DNA of 64,000 nt. It comes from Oceanimonas baumannii (GTDB taxonomy: Bacteria > Pseudomonadota > Gammaproteobacteria > Enterobacterales > Aeromonadaceae). The notes below the pieces were generated by a model. The model was not told where the DNA came from, searched no databases, and was given only the letters and a program-made list of their open reading frames with translations. Location: NCBI RefSeq assembly GCF_002245495.1, contig NZ_NQJF01000003.1, positions 62,001 to 126,000 of the forward strand, written 5' to 3'. Of the stretch, positions 41,732 to 50,776 are shown in pieces; the stretch's first letter is position 1, and the number at the start of each line of letters is the position of its first letter. The position numbers and the translations under genes are program-made.

Positions 41732-42844
41732 TTATCTGATGTCCGCCAGCGGGCTCAGGCCCCAGGGGGACGCCAACAAGGTGTCAAGCAATGCCGGATC
41801 AACCTCATTCAGGCAGGCAAAGGTCCAGGCGGGGTTGTTATCCTTGTCGATCAGCCTTGCCCGTACCCCTTCGGCGAATTCACGAAAGCGGCATAACTGC
41901 ACCGACAGTGCCAGCTCGGACTGAAATACCTGCGCCAGTGAAAGGTGACGGCTGCGGGCCAGTTGCCGGTGGATCACCGCCATGGCCAGAGGGCTGCCCG
42001 CCGCCAGGGTTTGCTGGGCTCGGTTAAACCAGGCATCACTGATATCTGCTTCCAGTATGGCGTTTACCTTGCCAGCCAGACTGTCCTGGTCCATCAATTT
42101 ACCAATCAGCGCCTGATGCCGGCTCAGGGGAGCGTCGAGCCCGGCAAGCTCGGTTGCCGACTCCGCCTGCAGCTCTCTGAGCACCTCAGCAGCACTGCTG
42201 CCGCTCTGTTGCAGACGGGGCCAGAGTTCATTCAGCCGAGCTTCGGCTATAAAGCGGTTGGCCAACCCTAACCAGAGGCTGTCCGCGGCATTAAGCACAC
42301 AGCCGGTAAGGGCAATAAACTCCCCCAGCCCCGGTGGCAACCGGTTAAGAAACCAGCTGCCGCCCACATCCGGATACAACGCAATGGTTACTTCGGGCAT
42401 CGCCAGCCGGCTACGCTCGGTGACAATTCGCTGCCCGGAAGCCGTAAACAGCCCCATGCCACCGCCCATCACAATGCCGGCCCCCACGCAGATAACCGGT
42501 TTGCCAAAGGTGTGCAATAAATAATCAAGCCGGTATTCCCGCTCAAAAAAAACCGCTGCCGCTGCGGGCACAGTACCCAGCTCCCGCTCACCACAGCCGG
42601 TTCGGGCGGCGGCAATGGCCGCGCTCAAGCCCACCACATCACCGCCGGCACAAAAGGCTTTATCCCCTTTTCCTTCCAGCACCACCGCCACCACATCGTC
42701 ATCATGCTGCCAGCCTTGCAGGGTACTCAGCAGGATTTCTATCATTTCAAGGTTCAGCGCATTGAGCTGAGCCTCCCGCTCCAGCACCAACTGGCCGATC
42801 GTACGGCCATCTGCGGAGGGTAATCTGTTCACCCTTACACTCAT
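41732..42844 (-). CDS. 3-hydroxyisobutyryl-CoA hydrolase (crotonase fold)
   Basis: A 370-residue crotonase-family protein. KAFCAGGDVVGL forms part of the oxyanion hole, and GIVMGGGMGLFTASGQRIVTERSRLAMPEVTIALYPDVGGSWFLNRL carries the Glu (MPE) and Asp (YPDVGG) of the hydrolase, as opposed to the hydratase. The C-terminal EGVRARLIDKDNNPAW is also typical of HIBCH. It releases free 3-hydroxyisobutyrate in valine degradation. No separate short enoyl-CoA hydratase gene lies beside it, although related bacteria usually have one here. Confidence 0.9.
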   Translation of the reverse strand: MSVRVNRLPSADGRTIGQLVLEREAQLNALNLEMIEILLSTLQGWQHDDDVVAVVLEGKGDKAFCAGGDVVGLSAAIAAARTGCGERELGTVPAAAAVFFEREYRLDYLLHTFGKPVICVGAGIVMGGGMGLFTASGQRIVTERSRLAMPEVTIALYPDVGGSWFLNRLPPGLGEFIALTGCVLNAADSLWLGLANRFIAEARLNELWPRLQQSGSSAAEVLRELQAESATELAGLDAPLSRHQALIGKLMDQDSLAGKVNAILEADISDAWFNRAQQTLAAGSPLAMAVIHRQLARSRHLSLAQVFQSELALSVQLCRFREFAEGVRARLIDKDNNPAWTFACLNEVDPALLDTLLASPWGLSPLADIR

Positions 42845-42883
42845 TCCATCTCCCGACCATTACGCTATGATTGAATCCGAGCC

Positions 42884-44035
42884 TTACCAGTCACCACCGG
42901 CTGCCAGCAGCCGGCGAGCAATCAGCAACTTCATGATTTCATTGGTACCTTCCAGAATACGGTGCACCCGGGTGTCGCGCACATGGCGCTCCAGCGGATA
43001 TTCCCGAATGTAACCATAGCCGCCATAAAGCTGCAGCGCCTGATCGCAGACGTTAAAACCCACATCGGTCGCAAACCGTTTGGCCATGGCACAATAGGTA
43101 GTAGCGTCGGTATGCCCCGCATCCAGACGGCTGGCAGCCAGCCGGACCAGCTGGCGAGCCGCCATCAGCTCAGTCGCCATGTCCGCCAGGGAGAATTGCA
43201 ATGCCTGAAAGTCCGCCAGCTTCCGGCCAAACTGACTGCGTTCCTGCAGGTAATTGCGCGCCAGGTTCAGCGCCTGCCTCGCCGTCCCTAATGAACAGCT
43301 GGCAATATTAATCCGACCACCGTCCAGCCCTTTCATGGCCAGTTTAAAGCCCTCACCTTCCCGCCCCAGCAGCTGATCGGCGGGCACCCTTACGCCGTCA
43401 AAGGACACGCTGCAGGTTGGCTGACTGCTCCAGCCCATTTTGTCTTCCGGACGCCCGTATTCAATGCCGGGACTATGAGCATCCAGGGCAAAAGCCGAAA
43501 TACCATCTGGTCCTTCGCCACCGGTGCGGGCCATCACCACCAGTACCTGGGTGCTTCCCGCTCCCGAGATAAACATCTTGCTGCCGCTGAGTTCATAATC
43601 TTCCCCCACCCGTATCGCCCGGGTTTTAAGGGAGGCGGCGTCGGAACCGGCATTGGGTTCGGTCAGGCAGTAAGAGCCAAGCAGCCGACCGCTGGTCATG
43701 CCCTCACGCCATTTTTCCCAGACATCTTTCCCGGCACTGCTGGCAATCATCCAGGTCACCATGTTGTGAATGGTGAGAAAAGCGGTGGTGGAGGTGCAGC
43801 CCATGGCCAGCCGCTCAAAGATCAGGCTGGCATCCAGCCGGGACAAGCCTAGGCCACCAGCAGCCTCCGGAGTATAGAGGGCGCAAAACCCCAACTCCCC
43901 CGCCTGTTGCAGGGTGTCCACCGGAAAGTGATGGTCCCGGTCCCAGTCCGCTGCAAACGGTGCCAGCGCCTTGTCGGCAAACTCCCCCGCCAGCGCCACA
44001 AACGCCCGTTGATCTTCATTCAGCTCAAAATCCAT
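42884..44035 (-). CDS. Isobutyryl-CoA dehydrogenase-type acyl-CoA dehydrogenase
   Basis: A 383-residue FAD acyl-CoA dehydrogenase. Start 44035 has AAGGAG 5 bases upstream; the frame runs 12 codons further. FAD and substrate motifs include CLTEPNAGSDAASLKT, KMFISGAGSTQV, and the C-terminal YGGYGYIREYPLERHVRDTRVHRILEGTNEIMKL, where the Glu of LEGTNE is the base as in ACAD8. Operon position between mmsA and the HIBCH gene points to isobutyryl-CoA (valine) as substrate. EtfAB should be its acceptor. Confidence 0.9.
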   Translation of the reverse strand: MDFELNEDQRAFVALAGEFADKALAPFAADWDRDHHFPVDTLQQAGELGFCALYTPEAAGGLGLSRLDASLIFERLAMGCTSTTAFLTIHNMVTWMIASSAGKDVWEKWREGMTSGRLLGSYCLTEPNAGSDAASLKTRAIRVGEDYELSGSKMFISGAGSTQVLVVMARTGGEGPDGISAFALDAHSPGIEYGRPEDKMGWSSQPTCSVSFDGVRVPADQLLGREGEGFKLAMKGLDGGRINIASCSLGTARQALNLARNYLQERSQFGRKLADFQALQFSLADMATELMAARQLVRLAASRLDAGHTDATTYCAMAKRFATDVGFNVCDQALQLYGGYGYIREYPLERHVRDTRVHRILEGTNEIMKLLIARRLLAAGGDW

Positions 44036-44393
44036 ATGAACTCCTTTTGGTGATAGCTGAAAGCTTGCCAAAACCTACCTGATAATCCGTGCAAAGCGAC
44101 GCATCAGCAGGGTTACCTCCGCCGACACGCTTCAAGCCCTTCCATGGGATGCTCGACAAATGCCATCCATGGCATTTGACGGTCGGCTCCGGCAATCCCT
44201 GCTACTGCTTCGCGCCAATACCAAGTTGCCTGATAGCAGTCGTCCGGCGATTCTGTGTCAAAGCAGGAGGACAAGGGGTGTCTGCTTCGCCGCACCCGCT
44301 GAGCCATGGGTGGGTTTACGACGTGTCGGCGAAGTAGTGCGCCTTGCCCGACAATATTGCACACCCCGGCAGACCATCTTCCCGCCGTGTTTC
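44036..44393. other. Large gap inside the valine operon with palindromic repeat
   Basis: 358 bases separate mmsA from the acyl-CoA dehydrogenase within an otherwise close-packed operon. It contains the dispersed palindrome at 44158-44189, and a 10-base inverted repeat, CGCCGACACG (44120-44129) and CGTGTCGGCG (44322-44331), framing about 190 bases. No reading frame of note. It looks like inserted non-coding DNA. Confidence 0.5.
44158..44189. repeat. Dispersed palindromic repeat, copy 1
   Basis: AAATGCCAT-CC-ATGGCATTT perfect 9-base arms, followed by GACGGTCGGCTC. A second copy with the same tail is at 58567-58597. Confidence 0.65.
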
Positions 44394-45887
44394 TCATTTC
44401 AGATGAATCGACAGGTTGGGGCCGGTCACCACCTCATCGTCGAACCAGCGGGAAGTCACGGTTTTGGTTTCGGTGTAAAAGCGTACCCCCTGCTTGCCGT
44501 AAGCATGCAAATCACCGTAAAAGGAGCCGCGCCAGCCGGTAAAGGAGAAAAATGGCAGCGGCACCGGAACGGGCACATTGATACCCACCTGTCCGACCTG
44601 GCTCTCCTGCTGATACTTGCGTGCCGCCGCCCCCGAGGCAGTAAAAATGGAAGTACCGTTACCGTAGGGGTTGGCATTCACCAGGGCAATGGCCTCATCC
44701 AGGCTGTCCACTGTCATCAGCAACAGCACGGGGCCGAAGATCTCTTCAGTATAAATCCGCATGGTGGGCGTCACGCCGGCAAACAGAGTAGGCCCCACCC
44801 AGTTGCCGTCCGGATGATCGCTGACGATGCAGTTACTACCATCCAGCAGGCAGTCGGCCCCTTCCCGCTTGCCGGCTTCAATCAGCCCCAGCACCCGTTT
44901 TTTGGCGGCCTGGCTTATCAGCGGACCATACCCCGCCTTGGGATCGTTCCAGGCCCCCGGACGGACCTTGGCCAGGGCTTCCTTGATCTCGGCGAGCCAC
45001 GCCTTCGCCTCACCCACCAGTACCCCAACCGAAATGGCCATGCAACGCTGGCCAGCAGCCCCCACCGACGCCCCCACCAGATTGTTAATGGCCTGCTGCT
45101 TATTGGCATCCGGCATCACCACCATGTGGTTCTTGGCCCCGGCAAACACCTGTACCCGTTTGAGCCGGTCGGTGGCGGTGCGGTACACATGCCGCCCGGC
45201 TCCCACCGAGCCCACAAAAGACACCGCAACAATATCCTCATGGGTCAGCAACTGCTCCGCCACCTCAGCACCGCCGTGCACAACATTAAGCAGGCCGTCA
45301 GGGGCACCCGCTTCCCGGAACAGCTTGGCCAGCTCCATCGGCACCAGCGGATCCTGCTCCGAAGGTTTCAGCACAAAAGCATTGCCGCAGGCGATGGCCA
45401 GAGGAAACATCCACAGCGGGATCATCGCCGGAAAGTTAAAAGGCGTAATGCCAAGGCACACACCCAGCGGCTGACTGAAGCTGTAGCAGTCCACTCCGGT
45501 TGCCACCTCGGCCTGGGTTTCGCCCATTGTCAGTGAAGCCACATGGGCGGCCTGCTCGACCACTTCAATGCCCCGCCACACATCCCCCCGGGCATCTTCC
45601 AGGGTCTTTCCGGTATCCTTGCAGAGCAGTCGTGCCAGCTCATCATGTTGTTCCTTGAGCAGCGCCTGATAACGCAGCATCAATCGGGCTCGCTCCGGCA
45701 CCGGTACCCGCCGCCATTTTGTAAACGCGGCTTTTGCTGCCACCACCGCCAACCTCACCTCATCGCCGGTGGCACACGGCAAGTGAGCAATGACATCTTG
45801 CGTGGCCGGGTTGGTTACCTCCAGCCACTGTTTGGTATGGCTTTGCACCATATTGCCGTTTATCAGCAACGGAACCTGATAGGCCAT
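44394..45887 (-). CDS. mmsA: Methylmalonate-semialdehyde dehydrogenase (CoA-acylating) MmsA
   Basis: A 497-residue aldehyde dehydrogenase. [25 protein letters not shown] and the [10 protein letters not shown] cofactor loop are typical of MmsA, and the catalytic Cys282 lies in [11 protein letters not shown]. It converts methylmalonate semialdehyde to propionyl-CoA with CoA and NAD+. Second gene in the leftward operon, 9 bases after the thiolase. MmsB, which makes its substrate, is encoded downstream. Confidence 0.96.
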   Translation of the reverse strand: MAYQVPLLINGNMVQSHTKQWLEVTNPATQDVIAHLPCATGDEVRLAVVAAKAAFTKWRRVPVPERARLMLRYQALLKEQHDELARLLCKDTGKTLEDARGDVWRGIEVVEQAAHVASLTMGETQAEVATGVDCYSFSQPLGVCLGITPFNFPAMIPLWMFPLAIACGNAFVLKPSEQDPLVPMELAKLFREAGAPDGLLNVVHGGAEVAEQLLTHEDIVAVSFVGSVGAGRHVYRTATDRLKRVQVFAGAKNHMVVMPDANKQQAINNLVGASVGAAGQRCMAISVGVLVGEAKAWLAEIKEALAKVRPGAWNDPKAGYGPLISQAAKKRVLGLIEAGKREGADCLLDGSNCIVSDHPDGNWVGPTLFAGVTPTMRIYTEEIFGPVLLLMTVDSLDEAIALVNANPYGNGTSIFTASGAAARKYQQESQVGQVGINVPVPVPLPFFSFTGWRGSFYGDLHAYGKQGVRFYTETKTVTSRWFDDEVVTGPNLSIHLK

Positions 45888-45896
45888 GAAGTCACC

Positions 45897-47084
45897 TCAT
45901 TCACACAGTTCAACTGCCAGCGCCGTGGCCTCGCCACCGCCAATACACAGTGCCGCCACACCGCGCTTAAGTCCGCGCCGGCGCAGGGCATGAAGCAGGG
46001 TCACCACAATGCGCGCACCGCTGGCACCGATTGGATGGCCCAGTGCGCAGGCCCCTCCATTCACATTAACCCGTTCGGGATCGAGCCCTAACTCACGTAT
46101 GGCCAGCAGCGTAACCACCGCAAAGGCTTCATTAATTTCAAACAAATCCACCTCACCGGCCTGCCAGCCTTGCTGCTTCAGCAGTTTCTGTATGGCACCA
46201 ATAGGGGCCAGGGTAAATTCTGCCGGCAACTGCGCATGAGTGGCATGGCCGGCTATTCGCGCCAGCGGCGTCAGACCAAGCTCTTTGGCCCGCACTTCCG
46301 TGGTCAGCAGCAGGGCGGCAGCACCATCGGAAATAGAGCTGGAGTTGGCAGCCGTAATAGTGCCCTCTTTAGCGAAGGCAGGCTTAAGCGACGGTATTTT
46401 TTCAGGCCGTGCATGACCAGGCTGTTCATCGGTGTCCACCCGCACCTCACCCTGGCGGCCCTTGACCATGACCGGTGCTATTTCGTCACGAAAACCTCCG
46501 TCCACCATGGCTCTTTGTGCCCGCTGCAGCGAAGTCATGGCGAACGCATCCATCTCCTGCCGGGTAACCCCGAAATGGTCTGCGGTACGCTGAGCAAAAC
46601 AACCCATCAGGCCACCTTCATAGGCGTCTTCCAGGCCATCGAGAAACATATGGTCCAGCAGCTGGCCATGGCCCAGGCGCAGTCCGGCTCTGGCTCTGGG
46701 TATCAGATAAGGAGCCAGGCTCATGTTTTCCATACCACCGGCGACCATCACCGAGACCGCCCCTGCCAACAGCTGATCATGAGCCAGCATCACAGCCTTC
46801 ATGCCCGAACCACACATTTTATTTACGGTAGTGCAAGGCACGGATACCGGCAGGCCCGCACCCAGTGCGGCCTGACGAGCCGGGGCCTGCCCCTGCCCGG
46901 CGGGCAGCACACACCCCATCACGACCTCCTCCACGTGCCCGGCGGCCACCCTGCTGCGGGCCAGCACGGCACTTATCGCCACCGCTCCCAGGCGGTGGGC
47001 CGCCTCATTGCCGAGCGTCCCCATCAAGGCACCCATGGGGGTGCGGGCGGCGGCGGCAATCACAATCCGCTTTTCTGTGCTCAT
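45897..47084 (-). CDS. Acetyl-CoA acetyltransferase (thiolase)
   Basis: A 395-residue thiolase II. Nucleophile Cys in TVNKMCGSGMKAVM, the NVNGGACALGHPIGASGARIV histidine motif and the second Cys in AALCIGGGEATALAVEL. In this operon it probably cleaves 2-methylacetoacetyl-CoA (isoleucine) or acetoacetyl-CoA formed from leucine by the divergent liu genes; specificity cannot be read from the sequence. First gene of the leftward operon. Confidence 0.92.
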   Translation of the reverse strand: MSTEKRIVIAAAARTPMGALMGTLGNEAAHRLGAVAISAVLARSRVAAGHVEEVVMGCVLPAGQGQAPARQAALGAGLPVSVPCTTVNKMCGSGMKAVMLAHDQLLAGAVSVMVAGGMENMSLAPYLIPRARAGLRLGHGQLLDHMFLDGLEDAYEGGLMGCFAQRTADHFGVTRQEMDAFAMTSLQRAQRAMVDGGFRDEIAPVMVKGRQGEVRVDTDEQPGHARPEKIPSLKPAFAKEGTITAANSSSISDGAAALLLTTEVRAKELGLTPLARIAGHATHAQLPAEFTLAPIGAIQKLLKQQGWQAGEVDLFEINEAFAVVTLLAIRELGLDPERVNVNGGACALGHPIGASGARIVVTLLHALRRRGLKRGVAALCIGGGEATALAVELCE

Positions 47085-47194
47085 GCAGACCTCATTGCTG
47101 AAAATCCGTTACTTGACTAAAGCTTAGCCGGCTACCGCTGACTATAGTTAATGCATTCAAACGAACCCGGTTTATTTCACAGACGGGAGGTAAC
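47085..47194. promoter_or_regulatory. Divergent control region between the valine-type and leucine-type operons
   Basis: A 110-base gap separates the divergent starts. TTGACT near 47113 and TATAGT near 47143 are visible on the plus strand, but their spacing (24 bases) is too long for a simple promoter. The liuA ribosome site is GGGAGG. No LiuR-type gene is next to it. Confidence 0.4.
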
Positions 47195-48358
47195 ATGGCC
47201 CCATACCCCACCCTGAGCCTTGATCTCGGTGACATGCATACCTTGCTGCGTGAACAGGTAGCCGCTTTTGCGAAAAAGGAAATTACGCCGTTAGCCGAGA
47301 GCATCGACCGGGATAATCGCTTTCCCGTTGAGCTCTGGCCCAAACTGGGCGACATGGGGCTGTTTGGCATCACAGTGGAGGAACAATACGGCGGTGTGAA
47401 TATGGGTTATCTGGCTCATGTGCTGGCCATGGAGGAAATCAGCCGGGCCTCCGCCTCTGTAGGCTTGTCTTACGGCGCGCATTCCAATTTATGCATCAAT
47501 CAGATCCACCGCCACGGCAACGACGAACAACAGCGCCGCTACCTGCCCGCGCTGCTCAGCGGCGAGCATATCGGTGCCCTGGCCATGTCCGAGCCGGGTG
47601 CCGGTTCGGATGTGGTATCCATGAAGCTCAGTGCCCGCCGTGACGGCGACCATTTTGTGCTGAACGGCAACAAAATGTGGATCACCAATGGTCCCGATGC
47701 CCAAGTGTTTGTGGTTTATGCCAAAACCGATCCGCAGGCAGACGCCAAGGGCATCAGTGCCTTTATTGTCGAAGCGGGCACCCCCGGCTTTACCCCGGCA
47801 CAAAAACTCGACAAGCTGGGCATGCGCGGTTCAAACACCTGTGAACTGGTGTTTCAGGACTGCCGGGTGCCCGCCGCTAATCTGCTGGGACCACTGAATG
47901 GCGGAGTAGCCGTGCTGATGAGTGGTCTGGACAGCGAGCGTCTGGTCCTGGCCGGAGGGCCACTGGGAATTATGGCGGCCGCTATGGATCTGGTGGTGCC
48001 TTATGTGCGCGAGCGCAGGCAGTTTGGCCGGGCCATCGGCGAATTCCAGCTGGTGCAGGGCAAGCTGGCCGATATCTACACCCGCATGAACGCAGCCCGC
48101 TGCTACACCTATATGACCGCCATGGCCGCCGACAAAGGCAAACTCAGTCGCCAGGATGCGGCCGGAGCAATCCTGCTGGCGGCAGAAACCGCCACTCAGG
48201 TTGCCCTCGACACCATTCAGCTGCTGGGTGGCAACGGCTATATCAACGACTACCCCGCCGGCCGCCTGCTGCGGGATGCCAAGCTTTATGAAATTGGTGC
48301 CGGTACCTCGGAGATCCGCCGCATGCTGATCGGCCGGGAGCTGGTACGAGAATCATAA
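47195..48358 (+). CDS. liuA: Isovaleryl-CoA dehydrogenase LiuA
   Basis: A 387-residue FAD acyl-CoA dehydrogenase oxidising isovaleryl-CoA to 3-methylcrotonyl-CoA. In isovaleryl-CoA dehydrogenases the catalytic base is not at the usual C-terminal place but in the [14 protein letters not shown] region, which is present here; [16 protein letters not shown] and [11 protein letters not shown] are also visible. The C-terminal site reads [13 protein letters not shown], without the usual base. First gene of the rightward liuABCD operon; electrons go to EtfAB. Confidence 0.95.
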   Translation: MAPYPTLSLDLGDMHTLLREQVAAFAKKEITPLAESIDRDNRFPVELWPKLGDMGLFGITVEEQYGGVNMGYLAHVLAMEEISRASASVGLSYGAHSNLCINQIHRHGNDEQQRRYLPALLSGEHIGALAMSEPGAGSDVVSMKLSARRDGDHFVLNGNKMWITNGPDAQVFVVYAKTDPQADAKGISAFIVEAGTPGFTPAQKLDKLGMRGSNTCELVFQDCRVPAANLLGPLNGGVAVLMSGLDSERLVLAGGPLGIMAAAMDLVVPYVRERRQFGRAIGEFQLVQGKLADIYTRMNAARCYTYMTAMAADKGKLSRQDAAGAILLAAETATQVALDTIQLLGGNGYINDYPAGRLLRDAKLYEIGAGTSEIRRMLIGRELVRES

Positions 48359-48364
48359 GGAGCC

Positions 48365-49972
48365 GTGATGACCCAATTCACCAGCCGGGTGCAACCGGCC
48401 TCACCGGAGTTTATCGCCCGCCAAAACGCGATGGCAGTAGAGGTTAAGGGCTTACGCGAACAGGTTGCCGCCATCACCATCGGAGGCGACGCTGCAAGCC
48501 GGGAACGCCACCAGCGTCGTGGCAAGCTGCTGGTGCGGGAACGCATCAGCGCCCTGCTCGACGATGGCTCCCCCTTTCTCGAGCTGTCGCAGCTGGCGGC
48601 ACTCAATGTCTATGACGAGCCGGTGCCGGCGGCAGGCATCATCACCGGCATCGGCCGGATACAAGGCGTGGAATGCATGATTGTAGCCAACGATGCCACG
48701 GTAAAGGGCGGTACCTATTATCCGCTGACGGTCAAAAAGCACCTGCGCGCACAGGCGATTGCCGAGCGCTGCCGCCTGCCCTGCCTTTACCTGGTGGACT
48801 CCGGCGGCGCCCACCTGCCAAGCCAGGATGAGGTGTTTCCCGACCGGGAGCATTTTGGCCGTATTTTTTTCAATCAGGCCCGGCTGTCTGCCGCCGGCAT
48901 TCCACAGCTGGCGGTAGTGATGGGGCTGTGCACCGCCGGCGGGGCTTATGTTCCGGCCATGGCGGATGAATCCATTATGGTTCGCAACCAGGCCACCATT
49001 TTTCTGGGTGGACCACCTCTGGTCAGAGCCGCCACCGGTGAAGTGGTCAGCGCTGAAGAGCTGGGTGGCGCGGGCGTACATACGCAGCAATCCGGTGTGG
49101 CGGATCATGCTGCTGACAACGACCGGCATGCGCTGGCCAAGGCCCGCCGGCTGGTTGCCCGTCTCAATTGTTCCCCTGTGCCACCACCGCCTCAGGCCCC
49201 CGTTCCTCCCCGTTACCCGGCCGATGAGCTCTATGGCATCGTCGGCACCGATCTGCGCAAACCTTTTGAAGTCCGGGAGGTCATTGCCCGGCTGGTGGAC
49301 GACTCGATACTGGATGAGTTCAAAAGCAACTATGGCCCCACTCTGGTGACCGGCTTTGCCCATCTGCACGGCTATCCGGTGGGTATTATCGCCAATAACG
49401 GCATTCTGTTCAGCGAATCGGCCCAGAAGGGGGCCCACTTTGTCGAACTGTGCTGCCAGCGGGGCATTCCGCTGCTGTTTTTGCAGAATATTACCGGCTT
49501 TATGGTGGGCAAAAAGTACGAGGCAGAAGGCATTGCCAAGCACGGAGCCAAACTGGTAACAGCGGTAGCCTGCGCCAGTGTTCCCAAAATAACACTTATT
49601 ATCGGCGGCAGCTTCGGGGCCGGTAACTACGGAATGTGCGGACGTGCCTACGACCCTGAGTTTTTATGGATATGGCCCAACGCCCGCATTTCGGTCATGG
49701 GGGGTGAGCAGGCCGCCGGCGTGCTCGCCACCGTGCGCCGGGATGCCCGGGCGCAGGCCGGTAAAGAGTGGACCGACGACGATGAAGCGGCCTTTAAAGG
49801 CCCCATTATCGAGCGTTACGAGCATCAGGGTCACCCCTGGTATGCCAGCGCCCGGTTATGGGACGATGGCGTGATCGATCCCAAAGACAGCCGCGCCGTA
49901 CTGGCCATGAGCCTGGCGCTCGCAGGCAACCGCCCACCGGCACCCACCCGCTTTGGGGTATTCCGCATGTAA
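48365..49972 (+). CDS. liuB: 3-methylcrotonyl-CoA carboxylase, beta (carboxyltransferase) subunit LiuB
   Basis: A 535-residue acyl-CoA carboxyltransferase. N-half motifs [19 protein letters not shown] and [17 protein letters not shown]-half [26 protein letters not shown] and [18 protein letters not shown]. Transfers carboxyl from biotin on LiuD to 3-methylcrotonyl-CoA. 6 bases after liuA and 9 before liuC. Confidence 0.96.
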   Translation: MMTQFTSRVQPASPEFIARQNAMAVEVKGLREQVAAITIGGDAASRERHQRRGKLLVRERISALLDDGSPFLELSQLAALNVYDEPVPAAGIITGIGRIQGVECMIVANDATVKGGTYYPLTVKKHLRAQAIAERCRLPCLYLVDSGGAHLPSQDEVFPDREHFGRIFFNQARLSAAGIPQLAVVMGLCTAGGAYVPAMADESIMVRNQATIFLGGPPLVRAATGEVVSAEELGGAGVHTQQSGVADHAADNDRHALAKARRLVARLNCSPVPPPPQAPVPPRYPADELYGIVGTDLRKPFEVREVIARLVDDSILDEFKSNYGPTLVTGFAHLHGYPVGIIANNGILFSESAQKGAHFVELCCQRGIPLLFLQNITGFMVGKKYEAEGIAKHGAKLVTAVACASVPKITLIIGGSFGAGNYGMCGRAYDPEFLWIWPNARISVMGGEQAAGVLATVRRDARAQAGKEWTDDDEAAFKGPIIERYEHQGHPWYASARLWDDGVIDPKDSRAVLAMSLALAGNRPPAPTRFGVFRM

Positions 49973-49981
49973 GGAGATACC

Positions 49982-50776
49982 ATGTCTGAACCTGTCCTGT
50001 TACAACAGACAAGCAAAGGGGTGTGGGAGCTGGTACTGAATAACCCCGACCGCCACAATGCCCTGAACGAAACCACCATCGACGCTTTTCACCGCTGTCT
50101 TGAGCTGGCCGGGACCAAGCCGGATCTGCGCCTGCTAATACTGAAAGCCGAGGGAAAACACTTTTGTTCGGGGGCTGATCTGGGCTGGATGCAACGAGCA
50201 GCGGCATTAAGTCCCGAGGAAAACCGTACTGATGCAGGACGGCTGGCAGAGCTGTTATGGCGGTTGAACCGTTTTCCTCACCCTACCCTGGCGCTGGTAC
50301 AGGGAGCGGCTTTCGGCGGAGCACTGGGGTTGATATGTGCCTGTGATGTCGTGGTAGCCGCTGCCGATGCCCGCTTCAGCCTTAGCGAAACCCGGCTGGG
50401 GCTGATTCCCGCCACCATTGCCCCTTATGTATTACCGGTGCTGGGCGAACGCCAGGCCCGGCGTTATATGCTCAGCGCCGAAGTGATCAACGCCGCCGAC
50501 GCCCAACGGCTCGGGCTGGTGCATAAAATAGCAGAACATTCCCTGGCACAGACTGCCGCGGCCATGGCCTCTGCCCTGCTGCGGGGCGGGCCTTGTGCCC
50601 AGCGCGCAGCCAAAGCACTGATCCGGGACTACACCAGCCGGCCTTTGGACAGAGCCCTTAGCAACGACAGTGCCTGCCGGCTGGCCGCCCTGCGCATCAC
50701 CGGTGAAGCTCAGGAGGGGCTTGCCGCCTTTCTGGAGAAGCGTACACCGGACTGGGAGGACGAGCATGCTGACTAA
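49982..50776 (+). CDS. liuC: Methylglutaconyl-CoA hydratase LiuC
   Basis: A 264-residue enoyl-CoA hydratase (crotonase fold). Oxyanion motifs are HFCSGADLGWM and GAAFGGALGLICACDVVVA, followed by SETRLGLIPATIAPYVL. Adds water to 3-methylglutaconyl-CoA, giving HMG-CoA. Its end overlaps the liuD start by 11 bases. As the only short crotonase in the window, it might also serve the valine pathway (inference). Confidence 0.94.
   Translation: MSEPVLLQQTSKGVWELVLNNPDRHNALNETTIDAFHRCLELAGTKPDLRLLILKAEGKHFCSGADLGWMQRAAALSPEENRTDAGRLAELLWRLNRFPHPTLALVQGAAFGGALGLICACDVVVAAADARFSLSETRLGLIPATIAPYVLPVLGERQARRYMLSAEVINAADAQRLGLVHKIAEHSLAQTAAAMASALLRGGPCAQRAAKALIRDYTSRPLDRALSNDSACRLAALRITGEAQEGLAAFLEKRTPDWEDEHAD

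Noticed and set aside
44160-45536. 458-codon open frame on the plus strand
   Set aside because: Mostly antisense to mmsA; no ribosome site and no recognisable domain.
47110-47150. Simple sigma-70 promoter with TTGACT and TATAGT for liuA
   Set aside because: The spacing is about 24 bases, too long even for MerR-type promoters (19-20).
48452-49543. 363-codon leftward frame
   Set aside because: Antisense to liuB; shadow of GC-rich coding DNA.
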